The notes beneath the pieces were generated by a model, which was not told where the DNA came from, searched no databases, and saw nothing but the letters and a program-made list of their open reading frames with translations. A stretch of DNA of 64,000 nucleotides from Pseudomonas oryzihabitans NBRC 102199. Lineage in GTDB: Bacteria; Pseudomonadota; Gammaproteobacteria; Pseudomonadales; Pseudomonadaceae. Positions 48,288 through 58,381 of the stretch are shown here, in pieces. The DNA lies in the NCBI RefSeq assembly GCF_000730625.1, contig NZ_BBIT01000014.1, positions 279,902-343,901 on the forward strand, read 5' to 3'. Made by a program: the position numbers and the translations under genes. Position 1 is the stretch's first letter. Each line of letters begins with the position of its first letter.

Positions 48288-50729
48288 ATGACGAGACCCC
48301 GCTTCATCTCGCCCAACGAAGTTTCCGCGCTCCGTACCAACATCCTCTCCAAGCTCACCTACGCCGTCGGCAAGGACCCCGACAACGCCCTCGACCACGA
48401 CTGGTTCCAGGCCACCGCCCTGGCCGCCCGGGACTACATCGTTGATCGCTGGATGAGTCGCACCCGCGACGCCTATCGCACCGGCCAGAAACGGGTCTAT
48501 TACCTTTCCCTGGAATTCCTCATCGGTCGCCTGCTGATCGACAGCCTGTCCAACCTCGGCATCCTCGAAGAGACCCGTCGCGCCCTGGCCGACCTCGGCG
48601 TCGACCTGGAACGCATCCGCGGGCTGGAGCCGGACGCCGCCCTGGGCAACGGCGGCCTCGGCCGGCTGGCCGCCTGCTTCATGGAAAGCATGGCCACCCT
48701 GGGCATTGCCAGCCACGGCTATGGCATCCGTTACGAGCACGGGCTGTTCCGCCAGGTGATCGCCGACGGCTTCCAGCTGGAGCAGCCGGAAAACTGGCTG
48801 GATTTCGGCAATCCTTGGGAATTCGAACGCGCCGAGGTGGTGTACGAGATCGGCTTCGGCGGGCATGTCGCCCCCTACGGCGAAGGCGATCCGCGGCGCC
48901 AGGTGTGGACGCCCGGCGAGCGCATCCGCGCGGTGGCCTATGACACCCCGGTGATCGGCTGGGGCGGGGAGGGCGCCAACACCCTGAGACTCTGGCGTGC
49001 GCGACCGCTGGAGATCCTCCACCTGGAAACCTTCAACGCCGGCGATCACGTCGGCGCCGTGGCCAACGAGGCCCGCGCCGAGAGCATCTCGCGGGTACTC
49101 TATCCGGCCGACAGCAGCGAAGCCGGCCAGGAATTGCGCCTGCGCCAGGAATACTTCTTCGTCGCCGCCTCCCTGGCCGACCTGACCCGTCGTCATCTCA
49201 AGCAGCACAGCGACCTGCTCAGCCTGCCCGAGCACGTGTCCATCCAGCTCAACGACACCCACCCGGCCATCGCCGTGGCCGAGCTGATGCGGCTGCTGGT
49301 GGACGTCCACGGCATTCCCTGGGACGCCGCCTGGAGCACCACCGTCGGCACCCTCAGCTACACCAACCACACCCTCTTGCCCGAGGCCCTGGAGACCTGG
49401 CCGGTACAGCTGATGGAACGCCTGCTGCCGCGGCACATGCAGATCATCTACCTGATCAACGCCCAGTTCCTCGACTCCCTGCGCGCCCGCGGCGAGACCG
49501 ATGGCGGCATGATTTCCTATGTTTCCCTGATCGACGAAAGCCAGGGGCGCCGCGTGCGCATGGGCAATCTCGCCTTTCTTGGCTCGCACAGCATCAATGG
49601 CGTGTCCGGTCTGCACACCGACCTGATGCGCAAGACGGTCTTCCGCTCGCTGCACCGGCTCTATCCGGATCGCATCAACAACAAGACCAACGGCATCACC
49701 TTCCGCCGCTGGTTGCACCAGGCCAATCCGGCGCTCACCGACCTGCTGGTGGATACCCTCGGCCAGGGCGTGCTGCACGATCCGGAAAAGACCCTGCCGC
49801 AGCTCAAGCCCTATGCTAACGACAGCAATTTCCGCGAGCGCTTCGCCCTGCAGCGCCAGCGCAACAAGGACACCTTCACCAGCCTGGTGAAGCAGCGGCT
49901 GGAGATCGACCTCGATCCCAATGCGCTGTTCGATGTCCAGATCAAGCGCATCCACGAGTACAAGCGGCAGCTGATGAATCTGCTGCAGACCATCGCGCTG
50001 TACCAGGCCATCCGCGACAACCCCAACGGCGACTGGACGCCGCGGGTCAAGATCTTCGCCGGCAAGGCCGCCGCCAGCTATCACCAGGCCAAGCTCATCA
50101 TCAAGCTGGCCAACGACGTGGCCAAGGTGGTCAACAACGACCCCCTGACCCGTGATCTGCTCAAGGTGGTCTTCCTGCCCAACTACAACGTCAGCCTGGC
50201 CGAGGTCATCATTCCGGCGGCGGATCTTTCCGAGCAGATCTCCACCGCCGGCATGGAAGCCTCGGGCACCAGCAACATGAAGTTCGGCCTCAACGGCGCC
50301 CTCACCATCGGCACCCTGGACGGCGCCAACGTGGAGATGTGCGAACTGATCGGGGAAGAGCACATGTTCATCTTTGGCCTCAAGGCGGCCGAGGTGGAAG
50401 AGCGCCAGCGCAGCGGCGGCATCTCCTCGGACATCATCGAGAATTCGCCACGCCTGGCCCAGGTGCTGGCGGGTCTGCGCGCCGGTCAGTTCTCGCCCGA
50501 GGATCCGGCCCGCTACAACAGCCTGCTCGACGTCCTGACCTGGCACGACCGCTTCCTCGTCTGCGCCGACTTCGACGCCTACTGGGAGGCCCAGCGCCAG
50601 GTCGAGACCCGCTGGCAGCAGCCGGACAAGTGGTGGCAATCGGCGGTGATCAACACCTCCAGCATGGGCTGGTTCTCCTCCGACCGCACCATCCGCGAAT
50701 ACGCCACGGAAATCTGGAAGGCGCTGTAG
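48288..50729 (+). CDS. glgP: Glycogen phosphorylase GlgP
   Basis: 813 residues from ATG 48288, with AGAGGT about nine bases upstream. It releases glucose-1-phosphate from alpha-1,4-glucan ends. The PLP-binding Lys665 is in GTSNMKFGLNGALTIGTLDGANVE-like sequence, and LEPDAALGNGGLGRLAACF is the conserved N-terminal signature. glgX, the debranching enzyme that works with it, is the next gene. Confidence 0.95.
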   Translation: MTRPRFISPNEVSALRTNILSKLTYAVGKDPDNALDHDWFQATALAARDYIVDRWMSRTRDAYRTGQKRVYYLSLEFLIGRLLIDSLSNLGILEETRRALADLGVDLERIRGLEPDAALGNGGLGRLAACFMESMATLGIASHGYGIRYEHGLFRQVIADGFQLEQPENWLDFGNPWEFERAEVVYEIGFGGHVAPYGEGDPRRQVWTPGERIRAVAYDTPVIGWGGEGANTLRLWRARPLEILHLETFNAGDHVGAVANEARAESISRVLYPADSSEAGQELRLRQEYFFVAASLADLTRRHLKQHSDLLSLPEHVSIQLNDTHPAIAVAELMRLLVDVHGIPWDAAWSTTVGTLSYTNHTLLPEALETWPVQLMERLLPRHMQIIYLINAQFLDSLRARGETDGGMISYVSLIDESQGRRVRMGNLAFLGSHSINGVSGLHTDLMRKTVFRSLHRLYPDRINNKTNGITFRRWLHQANPALTDLLVDTLGQGVLHDPEKTLPQLKPYANDSNFRERFALQRQRNKDTFTSLVKQRLEIDLDPNALFDVQIKRIHEYKRQLMNLLQTIALYQAIRDNPNGDWTPRVKIFAGKAAASYHQAKLIIKLANDVAKVVNNDPLTRDLLKVVFLPNYNVSLAEVIIPAADLSEQISTAGMEASGTSNMKFGLNGALTIGTLDGANVEMCELIGEEHMFIFGLKAAEVEERQRSGGISSDIIENSPRLAQVLAGLRAGQFSPEDPARYNSLLDVLTWHDRFLVCADFDAYWEAQRQVETRWQQPDKWWQSAVINTSSMGWFSSDRTIREYATEIWKAL

Positions 50730-50741
50730 TCGAGCACGCTT

Positions 50742-50778
50742 CGCGGCCATGGCGGTCCGCCGCTGCGGCCGCTCCTAC
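50742..50778 (-). repeat. REP element, first of an inverted pair
   Basis: CGCGGCCATGGC and GCGGCCGCTCCTAC form the reverse-orientation copy of the common Pseudomonas REP (GTAGGAGCGGCC-type). It lies just after glgP and faces a second copy 17 bases later. Confidence 0.75.
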
Positions 50779-50795
50779 GGGTAAGGCACGATCCT

Positions 50796-50818
50796 GTAGG
50801 AGCGGCCCATGGCCGCGA
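50796..50818 (+). repeat. REP element, second of an inverted pair
   Basis: GTAGGAGCGGCCCATGGCCG, then CGA: forward copy of the Pseudomonas REP. Together with the previous copy it forms a REPIN-like inverted pair that would fold as an extended hairpin in glgP-glgX read-through transcripts. Confidence 0.78.
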
Positions 50819-50855
50819 TAAAGGCCACAACGGAGCCGGCGCCCAGGCAGGATTT

Positions 50856-50882
50856 GCTGGGCTTCGCTACGCTCAACCCAGC
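50856..50882. repeat. Short hairpin repeat
   Basis: GCTGGG and CCCAGC flank a 15-base loop rich in pyrimidines (CTTCGCTACGCTCAA). I recall sequences of this type (TGCTGGGCTTCGCTACGCTC) as common intergenic repeats in Pseudomonas. It is separate from the REP pair. Confidence 0.5.
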
Positions 50883-50995
50883 CTACGGCGGCCGGCCCTG
50901 GCCACGATCAGCTATCCCCCGATTGAGAACCCGCGGCTTCCACACCGTCTACATCCTTGCAGCATCCGCCCCGCAAGCCCGTCACCGGAGTCCCC

Positions 50996-53092
50996 ATGCC
51001 CCGCACCTCTACCCGCCTCGAAGCGGGCAATCCTGCCCATTACGGTGCCACCCTCGTCGAGGGCGGCATCAACTTCGCCGTCTGGTCGCCGGCGGCTGAA
51101 GCCGTCGAACTCTGCCTCTACGATGCCAAGGGGGAAGCCGAGACCCAGCGTCTGGCCTTTCGCGAACACGAAGGCGGCGTCTGGCATGGTTTCCTGGCCG
51201 GTGCCAAAGCGGGTCTGAGATACGGTTTGCGCGCCCAGGGTGCCTACCGTCCCCAGGACCGCCTCAGATTCAACGCCAACAAACTGCTGGTGGACCCCTG
51301 GGCCCTGGCGGTGGACCGGCCCTTCCAGCTGCATCCCAGCACCTATGGTTTCCATCCCGAAGATCCCAATCGTCCGGACGCGCGCGACAGCGGTGCCCAT
51401 GTCCCCAAGGCCATCGTCCTGCCGCCGGTCGAGAGCCTGACGCCAGCGCCCAAGCGCCGCGACGCGGGGCTGATCTACGAATTGCACGTACGCGGCCAGA
51501 CCCAGCTGCATCCGCAGGTGCCCGCCCGCCAGCGCGGCACCCTGGCGGCGCTGCGCCATCCGGCGCTGATCGAGCACTGGCAGCGCCTTGGCGTCACTAC
51601 CCTGGAGCTGCTGCCCATCGCCGCCTGGGCCGACGATCGCCATCTGCCCGCCCTGGGGCTGGCCAACTACTGGGGCTACAACCCGGTGGTCATGGCGGCG
51701 GTCGATCCGCGCCTGGCCGGGCGCGAGGCCCTCGCCGAATTGCGCGAGACGGTGGCCACCCTGCAGGCGGCCGGCTTCGAGGTGCTGCTCGACGTGGTCT
51801 TCAACCACACCGGCGAAGGCGACGAACTCGGCCCCACCTTCAATCTGCGCGGCCTGGACAACGCCGGCTACTACCGGCTGCAGCCGGACGATCCGGCGCG
51901 CTATATCAACGACATGGGCTGCGGCAACTGCCTGGCGCTCTACAGCCCGCCGGCGTTGCGCCTGACCCTGGACAGCCTGCGCCACTGGGTCACCGCCGCC
52001 GGCGTCGATGGCTTCCGCTTCGACCTGGCGCCTGCGCTGGGTCGCCTGGAAAGCGGCTTCGATCGCGACGCGCCGCTGCTGCAGGCCCTGGCCCAGGATC
52101 CGCTACTGCGTCAGGTGCGACTGGTGGCGGAACCCTGGGACATCGGCCCCGGCGGCCATCAGGTCGGCGCCTTCCGCGCGCCCTGGCAGGAATGGAACGA
52201 CGCCTTCCGCGACGACGTGCGCCGCTTCTGGCGCGGCGACGACGGCCTGAGAGGCGCCCTGGCGACCCGTCTGGCCGGCAGCGCCGATCTCTTCGGTGCG
52301 GGTGATCGCTCCTTGCGCACCAGCGTCAACTTCGTCACCGCCCACGACGGCTTCACCCTGGCCGACCTGGTCAGCTACGCCGAAAAGCACAACGAGGCCA
52401 ATGGCGAAGGCAATCGCGACGGCACCACCGACAACAAGAGCTGGAACAATGGCGTCGAAGGACCGAGCGACGACCCCGCCGTCCTGGAAGCCCGCGCCGC
52501 CGACCAGCGCGCCCTGCTGGCGACCCTGATCCTGGCCGGGGGCGAACCCATGCTCACCGCCGGTGACGAATTCGGCCGCACCCAGCAGGGCAACAACAAT
52601 GCCTATGTGCAGGACAATGAACTGTCCTGGCTGGACTGGCAGCAGGCCGCCAGCCCGGCCGGGCAACGGCAGAGCGCCTTCGTCGGTCGGCTCATGGCGC
52701 TGCGCCAGGAGTTACCGGCCCTGCAGGCGCAACGGCTGCTCGGGCGCCCCGATCCCCGTGGCTGGGTCAGAATCGAATGGCTCGACGCCGACGGTGCGCC
52801 GATGGACGACGGCCGCTGGCAGGCCGGGGGCAGCCTGCCGCTCGTCCTCACCCTGGAGCCCCTCGACGGAGCGGATCAGCCCCAGGCCGCACGGATCTGG
52901 CTGGCCTTCCAGCCGCGGCGGGAGGAAATCGACCTGCGCCTGCCGCCGTCACGTGACGGACATCACTGGGTGATACAGCTGGACAGCCGTCAGCCTGAAC
53001 TGGAACCCGACTCGGCAGTCTATCCCAGCGCCGAAAATCTCCGTGTTGGCCGAGGCGTACTGCTGGCCGTGGAGACCCCGAACGCGCCCTAG
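50996..53092 (+). CDS. glgX: Glycogen debranching enzyme GlgX
   Basis: 698 residues from ATG 50996, which has CCGGAG upstream; the open frame extends 39 bases further. GlgX hydrolyses alpha-1,6 branches left by GlgP. An N-terminal CBM48 (about 15-100) precedes a GH13 barrel with the nucleophile Asp343 (GFRFDLA) and the acid Glu379 (VAEPWD); TAHDGFTL holds the third catalytic Asp. Order and strand suggest a glgP-glgX unit, split by 266 bases of repeats. Confidence 0.93.
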   Translation: MPRTSTRLEAGNPAHYGATLVEGGINFAVWSPAAEAVELCLYDAKGEAETQRLAFREHEGGVWHGFLAGAKAGLRYGLRAQGAYRPQDRLRFNANKLLVDPWALAVDRPFQLHPSTYGFHPEDPNRPDARDSGAHVPKAIVLPPVESLTPAPKRRDAGLIYELHVRGQTQLHPQVPARQRGTLAALRHPALIEHWQRLGVTTLELLPIAAWADDRHLPALGLANYWGYNPVVMAAVDPRLAGREALAELRETVATLQAAGFEVLLDVVFNHTGEGDELGPTFNLRGLDNAGYYRLQPDDPARYINDMGCGNCLALYSPPALRLTLDSLRHWVTAAGVDGFRFDLAPALGRLESGFDRDAPLLQALAQDPLLRQVRLVAEPWDIGPGGHQVGAFRAPWQEWNDAFRDDVRRFWRGDDGLRGALATRLAGSADLFGAGDRSLRTSVNFVTAHDGFTLADLVSYAEKHNEANGEGNRDGTTDNKSWNNGVEGPSDDPAVLEARAADQRALLATLILAGGEPMLTAGDEFGRTQQGNNNAYVQDNELSWLDWQQAASPAGQRQSAFVGRLMALRQELPALQAQRLLGRPDPRGWVRIEWLDADGAPMDDGRWQAGGSLPLVLTLEPLDGADQPQAARIWLAFQPRREEIDLRLPPSRDGHHWVIQLDSRQPELEPDSAVYPSAENLRVGRGVLLAVETPNAP

Positions 53093-53256
53093 ACGCGCGT
53101 TCCCTGCCGGCCGCCGGTGCCCGGCGCCTCGTCGCCCCGGCGACAGCGTCCGTAATCGGCACTGGCTGGCAGACCTGGCCTGACGGTCCGCTCTGCTTGA
53201 GACGGAGCTTGAGCTTTGGCGCTACACTCGCGCCCATCATTACAAGGAGCACCGCG

Positions 53257-54267
53257 ATGTCCCGGATATCCCTCAGTCGTTACCTCATCGAGCAGACCCG
53301 CAGCCACAAGACCCCGGCCGACCTGCGCTTCCTCATCGAAGTCGTGGCACGGGCGTGCAAGCGCATCAGCTACGAGGTGTCCAAGGGGGCGCTGGGTGGC
53401 GTGCTTGGCAGCATGGGCACCGAGAACGTCCAGGGCGAGGTGCAGAAGAAGCTGGACGTCCTGTCCAACGAGATCCTGCTGGAAGCCAACGAATGGGGCG
53501 GCACCCTGGCCGGTATGGCCTCCGAGGAAATGGACCAGGTACACCAGATTCCGGGTCACTATCCCAAGGGCGCCTACCTGTTGATGTTCGACCCCCTGGA
53601 CGGCTCGTCCAACATCGACGTCAACGTCTCCGTCGGCACCATCTTCTCCATCCTGCGCAAGGACTTCGTCAGCAGCACCACCGGTGACGTGACCGAAGAA
53701 GCCTTCATGCAGAAGGGCACCGAGCAGGTGGCTGCCGGTTACGCCATCTACGGTCCCCAGACCATGCTGGTGCTGACCCTGGGCGACGGCGTCAAGGGCT
53801 TCACCCTGGATCGCGAACTGGGCAGCTTCGTGCTGACCCACGAAGACATCACCATCCCCGAGACCACTGCCGAATTCGCCATCAACATGTCCAACCAGCG
53901 CCACTGGGAAGCCCCGGTCAAGCGTTATGTGGACGAGCTGCTGGCTGGCAAGGAAGGTCCCCTGGGCAAGAACTACAACATGCGCTGGATCGCCTCCATG
54001 GTGGCCGACGTCCATCGCATCCTTACCCGCGGCGGCATCTTCATGTACCCGCGCGACGCCCGCGAGCCGGAAAAGCCCGGCAAGCTGCGCCTGATGTACG
54101 AGGCCAATCCCATGTCCATGCTGGTCGAGCAGGCCGGTGGCGCCGCCACCAACGGTCACCAGCGCATCCTCGACGTCCAGCCGGACGGCCTGCACCAGCG
54201 GGTGGCGGTGTTCCTGGGCTCCAAGGAAGAAGTGCAGCGCGTGACCGAGTACCACCGTCAGCGTTGA
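53257..54267 (+). CDS. fbp: Fructose-1,6-bisphosphatase Fbp
   Basis: 336 residues from ATG 53257 after an AAGGAG site. Class I enzyme of gluconeogenesis that makes fructose-6-phosphate. The metal site [11 protein letters not shown] is near residue 117, and [10 protein letters not shown] and [15 protein letters not shown] stretches bind substrate. It sits after glgX and counterbalances FruK, which makes its substrate. Confidence 0.96.
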   Translation: MSRISLSRYLIEQTRSHKTPADLRFLIEVVARACKRISYEVSKGALGGVLGSMGTENVQGEVQKKLDVLSNEILLEANEWGGTLAGMASEEMDQVHQIPGHYPKGAYLLMFDPLDGSSNIDVNVSVGTIFSILRKDFVSSTTGDVTEEAFMQKGTEQVAAGYAIYGPQTMLVLTLGDGVKGFTLDRELGSFVLTHEDITIPETTAEFAINMSNQRHWEAPVKRYVDELLAGKEGPLGKNYNMRWIASMVADVHRILTRGGIFMYPRDAREPEKPGKLRLMYEANPMSMLVEQAGGAATNGHQRILDVQPDGLHQRVAVFLGSKEEVQRVTEYHRQR

Positions 54268-54435
54268 TCCCTCCCAGCCGGGCCGCCTGCAACGGGCGGT
54301 CCGCTGCTCCGCTCGTGTCCTGCCTCAGCGTTCAGCTCCGATTCAGTCCCCTTAATCCTGCGCTAATCCGCCGCCGCCGAAGATGGCCGCGCAGCCGGTC
54401 GGGCTGTATTCGCATCGCGTGAGGAGCCTTTCACT

Positions 54436-55041
54436 ATGAACGCTCTGAAATCCCGTGTCGTCCTCTTCGGCCTGCTGGCCCTGGCCAGTCATCAGGTCTT
54501 TGCCGCCGATCCCCAGAATTTCGCCGGCCTCACCTATGGCAAGAGCTACGACAACTTCAGCAACAGCCACGCCCTCGACCGCAACCTGAACGGCCCCGAT
54601 ACCGATGGTGCCATCGATGGCAGCAACACCTGGGGGCTGCGCCTCGGTCAGCAGAACGATGCCGGTCGCTACTACGCCACCCTCGACCAGGCCAGCGGCA
54701 GCAGTGATGGCCTGAGACTCAAGCAGCAGGACCTGACCGGCAGCTACGATGCCTTCTATCCCCTGGGCGACAGCACCAAATTGTTTGGCGGCGGCACCCT
54801 GGGCGTCGCCCGGGTCACCCAGGATGGTTCCAGCTTCGGCCATGACAGCGACCTCGGTTATGTGGCCGGGGTCCAGGCCGGCATCCTGCAGCAGGTCAAC
54901 GACCGCACCTCCCTGGAAGCCGGCTATCGCTACCTGCGTAGCAATGCCAAGCCGGAAATCGATCAGGACGGCAGCAAGCTGGGTTCGAGCCAGCTCGACA
55001 GCAGCAAGGAAATCTACCTGGGCATGAACGTCTATTTCTGA
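54436..55041 (+). CDS. Outer-membrane beta-barrel protein
   Basis: 201 residues with a signal peptide (about 1-23, LLALASHQVFA|ADPQ) and a C-terminal Phe, typical of barrels inserted by BAM. The sequence alternates as in eight-stranded barrels (LTYGKSYDNF, GYVAGVQAGILQQV, EIYLGMNVYF), like the OmpA/OmpW-type porin family. Substrate unknown. A GAGGAG site precedes the ATG. It ends just before the convergent copD gene and a shared hairpin. Confidence 0.75.
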   Translation: MNALKSRVVLFGLLALASHQVFAADPQNFAGLTYGKSYDNFSNSHALDRNLNGPDTDGAIDGSNTWGLRLGQQNDAGRYYATLDQASGSSDGLRLKQQDLTGSYDAFYPLGDSTKLFGGGTLGVARVTQDGSSFGHDSDLGYVAGVQAGILQQVNDRTSLEAGYRYLRSNAKPEIDQDGSKLGSSQLDSSKEIYLGMNVYF

Positions 55042-55047
55042 GGCGTG

Positions 55048-55073
55048 GCCGGGGCGACAGCGTTCGCCCCGGC
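55048..55073. terminator. Hairpin between convergent OMP and copD genes
   Basis: GCCGGGGCGA and TCGCCCCGGC pair perfectly over ten bases with a six-base loop, seven bases after the barrel gene's stop and three before the copD stop. No T run follows on either strand, so it is a stem-only bidirectional terminator by position. Confidence 0.5.
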
Positions 55074-55075
55074 TG

Positions 55076-55972
55076 TCAGCTGAAGGGATCCAGACCCGAG
55101 AAGGCCGCCACCAGCGTGACGGCGACCACCCCGAGGGCGATCTCCGCGGCCGTGGCCCGGCGCAGCAGCTGCCAAACCTGGGGTCCCTGTCCCAATCGCG
55201 GCACCAGCAGATAACGATTGGCCAGGGCCAGGACGACCATGGTCGCCACCACCAGCACCTTGGCCAGCAGCAGGCCGGAGTAGGGCGTCAACCGCAGCAG
55301 GCCCTCCGGTCCGAGGATCAGCAGGCTGTTGAACGCGCCGCTGAGCAGGGCCAGCGCCACGCAGATCTGCCCAGGTAGCGAGTAACCTCGCAGCAGCCGC
55401 TGGACCTCCCCCCTGAGCCGGGCCGGAGGCCGCCCCAGGCACAGCAACACCCCGGGCAGACTGCCCAGCCAGAGTCCCGTGGTGAGCAGATGCAGGGCCT
55501 GGTTCAACCGGTGCACCCCGCCGAGCGCGCCCGCGGTCGCGGCGGCATGGCCACCCAGGGCCAGACTGGCCAGCAGCAGGCCACTCAAGCCCCACAGCCA
55601 GCGAACGCCACGCGTCCCGGGTCCTGCCAGCAGCCACAGGGCCAGCAGCAGGCCCAGCGGCAATTGCCAGCGCCAGCCCTGGCCAGCCTCGGTGGCCAGA
55701 TAGAGCTGCCACAGCGGCAGGTTGAAGGCATCCGTCCAGCCATCGCCCACCAGCGCGGCCTGCAGCGGCAACAGACTCAGCACCCCGAGCAGCAGCAGGG
55801 CCCCGAGCAGGCGGGCCGCAGGGCGCGCCCGTTCCAGCAGCCAGCTGCGTAAAGCGGGGCGACCCAGCCAGAGCGCCAGCGCCAGATAGCCCCAGGTCAG
55901 CAGCAGCGGCAGCAGAAAGAGGGCGCGGGCGAGGGGGCGCCAGGCATCGGGCGTCGCCAGTCCGCCGTCCAT
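55076..55972 (-). CDS. copD: Copper-export/uptake membrane protein CopD
   Basis: 298 residues from ATG 55972, three bases after the copC stop; the longer open frame has no support. About eight membrane helices; HAAATAGALGGVHRLNQALHLLTTGLWLGSLPGVLL carries the His residues typical of the CopD family. It is thought to move copper across the inner membrane with CopC. No copA or copB is next to the pair. Confidence 0.85.
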   Translation of the reverse strand: MDGGLATPDAWRPLARALFLLPLLLTWGYLALALWLGRPALRSWLLERARPAARLLGALLLLGVLSLLPLQAALVGDGWTDAFNLPLWQLYLATEAGQGWRWQLPLGLLLALWLLAGPGTRGVRWLWGLSGLLLASLALGGHAAATAGALGGVHRLNQALHLLTTGLWLGSLPGVLLCLGRPPARLRGEVQRLLRGYSLPGQICVALALLSGAFNSLLILGPEGLLRLTPYSGLLLAKVLVVATMVVLALANRYLLVPRLGQGPQVWQLLRRATAAEIALGVVAVTLVAAFSGLDPFS

Positions 55973-55974
55973 CC

Positions 55975-56346
55975 TTACTGGACGGTGAAGCGATAATCGC
56001 CCTGGGTCTTGTGTCCGTCCTTGGCCAGCACCCGCCATTTGACCTGGTAGCGACCCGCTTCCAGCGGTGCCTCCAGCGGCACCTCCAGGGTGCGTTCGTC
56101 ACCAGCGGAAATCACCTTGCCGGTGGTGATCGCCGTACTGGCCTGACCCTCCAGCCGCTGCAGCTGCACCTGGCTCAGAGACGCCTCGACCCCTTCGGAA
56201 AAGCTCAGACTCAGCTGCTTCGGTGCCGGGCTGGTGCTGTCGGGGGCAGGCTCGGCGCTCTTCAGGTGACCATGGGCCAGGGCCAGCCCCGGCAACAGCA
56301 GAGAGGTCAGGGCGAGACGGCGAGCGAGACGCAGGGTAGCGGTCAT
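55975..56346 (-). CDS. copC: Periplasmic copper-binding protein CopC
   Basis: 123 residues. Signal peptide 1-24 (ending in LALA) leaves His25 as the mature N-terminus, the usual Cu(II) ligand of CopC, with Asp110 and His112 (AKDGHKTQGDYRF) as further ligands. There is no Met-rich Cu(I) loop, so it is the Cu(II)-only type. It precedes copD in a two-gene unit, 33 bases after the SulP transporter gene. Confidence 0.9.
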   Translation of the reverse strand: MTATLRLARRLALTSLLLPGLALAHGHLKSAEPAPDSTSPAPKQLSLSFSEGVEASLSQVQLQRLEGQASTAITTGKVISAGDERTLEVPLEAPLEAGRYQVKWRVLAKDGHKTQGDYRFTVQ

Positions 56347-56379
56347 GGAGAACTCCAGCGGCAGAAGGAAACCGCCAGC

Positions 56380-58170
56380 TTAGCAGTCCGCCCGAGTGGC
56401 GTCCGCGCCCGGCGCCTGTTCCGCCGCGCGTGCCGCGCACTCGACGAAGGTCCGGGCGGTGCAGCTGCGGCAAACCTCCGGATCCAGGCGCGGATAGATG
56501 CTGCGCAGGGCTTGATCCTTGGACGAAAAGATATGGCCGTCGCCCAGCTCCTTGAGAAAGCCGGTCTTGGCGAACAACTGCAGCACCGGCGTGCGCGGGC
56601 GATGGAAATAGAGATCGCCACCCTGGGCGCGTCGCTCGCGCCATTCGCGCCGCCAGAGGTCGTTACCCGCCAGGTCGATGAAATTCATGCTCTTGGTCAT
56701 GAACAGGGCGTGCTTCTGCCCGGGCTGGGCGCTGCGAAAGCCGTCCAACTGATCGCCGACATGGGGCACGGCGCCAAAGAACACCGAGCCTTCCACCCGC
56801 ACCAGCTTGAGTTGCGGACACTCCTGCGCCGGCTGGCCCAGTTCGTCCAGCGGGGTGAAACGGCGCTCGGGGGTACGGGGATCCGGCACCAGCGGGCGGA
56901 TGGCCGGGTGCGAGGTGCGATAGAGGTAGGCCACCAGGGATACCAGGGTGCCCAGCAGCACGGCGCGATCCAGCGGGATGGTCAGGGTCGCCAGCAAGGT
57001 CACCCCGGCCACCAGGGCCTCGGTGCGGCTGACCCTCAGCACCTCGCGCCAGCGCCCCAGGTCCAGCAGCCCGCGCGCCACCAGCAGCAGGGTAGCGGCG
57101 ATGGCGGCCAGCGGAATGGCCGCGATCAGGGCACCGCCAAAGGCCACCAGGGCCACCACCAGCAGGGCGGCGAACACCGCCGCCAGCGGGGTGCGGGCCC
57201 CGGCTTCGAAATTGGGCATGGAGCGATTCAGCGAGCCGCAGGAGACATAGGCCGAAAAGCAGCCGCCGACCAGATTGGCCAGGCCCTGGCCACGGAATTC
57301 GCGATTGACGTCCAGCCGCTGTCCGGAGCGCTGGGCCACCGCCTTGGCGATCGACAGCGACTGCCCCAGGGCCACCAGGGTCAGGGCCACGGCGATGCCG
57401 GAGAGATTGCCCAGGTCCTGCAGGGTGACGTTGGGCAGATGGAAGGGCGGCAGCGCCGAGGGGATCCGTCCGACCGTGGCGATCCCCTGGGCCGCGCCCG
57501 CCACGCTGCGCTCCAGGATCCAGGCGCTCAGGCAACCGGCCAGCAGACCCAGCAGCATGGTTGGCCAGCGCGGGCGCAGCCGCCTCAGCAGCAGGGTGGC
57601 GACCAGGGTCACCACGCCGATCACCAGCGAGGGCCAGTGGATCGCCAGGGGATGGGCGACGACATAGCCGAGCACGCCAAAGGCCGAGGTGCCCAATGGC
57701 GGCGACAAGCCGAGCAAATCCTTGAGCGAATAGAGCCCGATCAGCACCGCGGCGCCACTCATGAAGCCGAGCAGCACCGAGGGCGAGATGAAGTTGGCCA
57801 CCGCGCCCAGGCGCAGGGCGCCCACCGTCAGTTGCAGCAGGCCGACCAGCAGGGTCACCGCCAGCGCCAGATCGATATAGGGGCCGGAGCCCGCCAGCGC
57901 CAGCGGAGACAGCGCCGCCAGCAGGGCCAGGGAGTTGGCGTTGGTCGGCCCGGTCACCACATGGCGACTGGAGCCCGCCAGGGCGGCGACGATGCAGGGC
58001 ACCACGGCGCCATAGACGCCGTATTGCGGAGGCAGTCCGGCCAGGGTGGCGAAGGCCACGCCCTGGGGCAGCGCCAGGACCGCGCCCAGCAGACCCGCGC
58101 CAAGATCCGCCTTCAGGGTGGTGCGGTCCACCTCGCGGAGCCAGGGCAGCAGGGTCGAAAGGGCGGGCAT
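56380..58170 (-). CDS. SulP-family anion transporter with STAS domain
   Basis: 596 residues. Ten or so helices with the SulP signatures TGPTNANSLAL and NRSMPNFEAGARTPLAA come first. A C-terminal STAS domain (about 435-550, KLVRVEGSVFFGAVPHV, ALFMTKSMNFIDLAG) follows. Cysteines 567, 570 and 578 form a CxxC plus C cluster in the last 30 residues, and Cys596 is the final residue. Transports sulfate, bicarbonate or related anions; which one is unknown. Confidence 0.87.
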   Translation of the reverse strand: MPALSTLLPWLREVDRTTLKADLGAGLLGAVLALPQGVAFATLAGLPPQYGVYGAVVPCIVAALAGSSRHVVTGPTNANSLALLAALSPLALAGSGPYIDLALAVTLLVGLLQLTVGALRLGAVANFISPSVLLGFMSGAAVLIGLYSLKDLLGLSPPLGTSAFGVLGYVVAHPLAIHWPSLVIGVVTLVATLLLRRLRPRWPTMLLGLLAGCLSAWILERSVAGAAQGIATVGRIPSALPPFHLPNVTLQDLGNLSGIAVALTLVALGQSLSIAKAVAQRSGQRLDVNREFRGQGLANLVGGCFSAYVSCGSLNRSMPNFEAGARTPLAAVFAALLVVALVAFGGALIAAIPLAAIAATLLLVARGLLDLGRWREVLRVSRTEALVAGVTLLATLTIPLDRAVLLGTLVSLVAYLYRTSHPAIRPLVPDPRTPERRFTPLDELGQPAQECPQLKLVRVEGSVFFGAVPHVGDQLDGFRSAQPGQKHALFMTKSMNFIDLAGNDLWRREWRERRAQGGDLYFHRPRTPVLQLFAKTGFLKELGDGHIFSSKDQALRSIYPRLDPEVCRSCTARTFVECAARAAEQAPGADATRADC

Positions 58171-58337
58171 GGGGCGCTCCTGGAATAAGGGTCGCCCACT
58201 CTACCGATTCCGGTCGCCGGTGGGCTACCCGAGTCCCGCCGTCGCCGTTCGCCGCCACGACATCGAGGCCGTGTTCATTTCTTCACCAGTCGCCGCCAGC
58301 CCGGTCTCTGTGGCGTTCTCGTGACTTCATGCACGGG

Positions 58338-58372
58338 TTATCCACATCACTGTACACGGTCCCTGTGGGTAA
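58338..58372. promoter_or_regulatory. Inverted pair of DnaA-box-like sites
   Basis: TTATCCACA (58338-58346) is the exact consensus DnaA box; TGTGGGTAA (58364-58372) is the same site with one mismatch in the opposite orientation. Together they form GGTTAnCCACA/TGTGGGTAACC with a 17-base loop. The pair lies 10 bases after the amtB stop. A hairpin with terminator function is the plainer reading; DnaA titration is possible. Confidence 0.4.
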
Positions 58373-58381
58373 CCTCGGCCG

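Noticed and set aside
56011..58188. 725-codon plus-strand frame opposite copC and the SulP gene
   Set aside because: Extremely Gln/Arg/Gly/His-rich translation, antisense to two well-supported genes.
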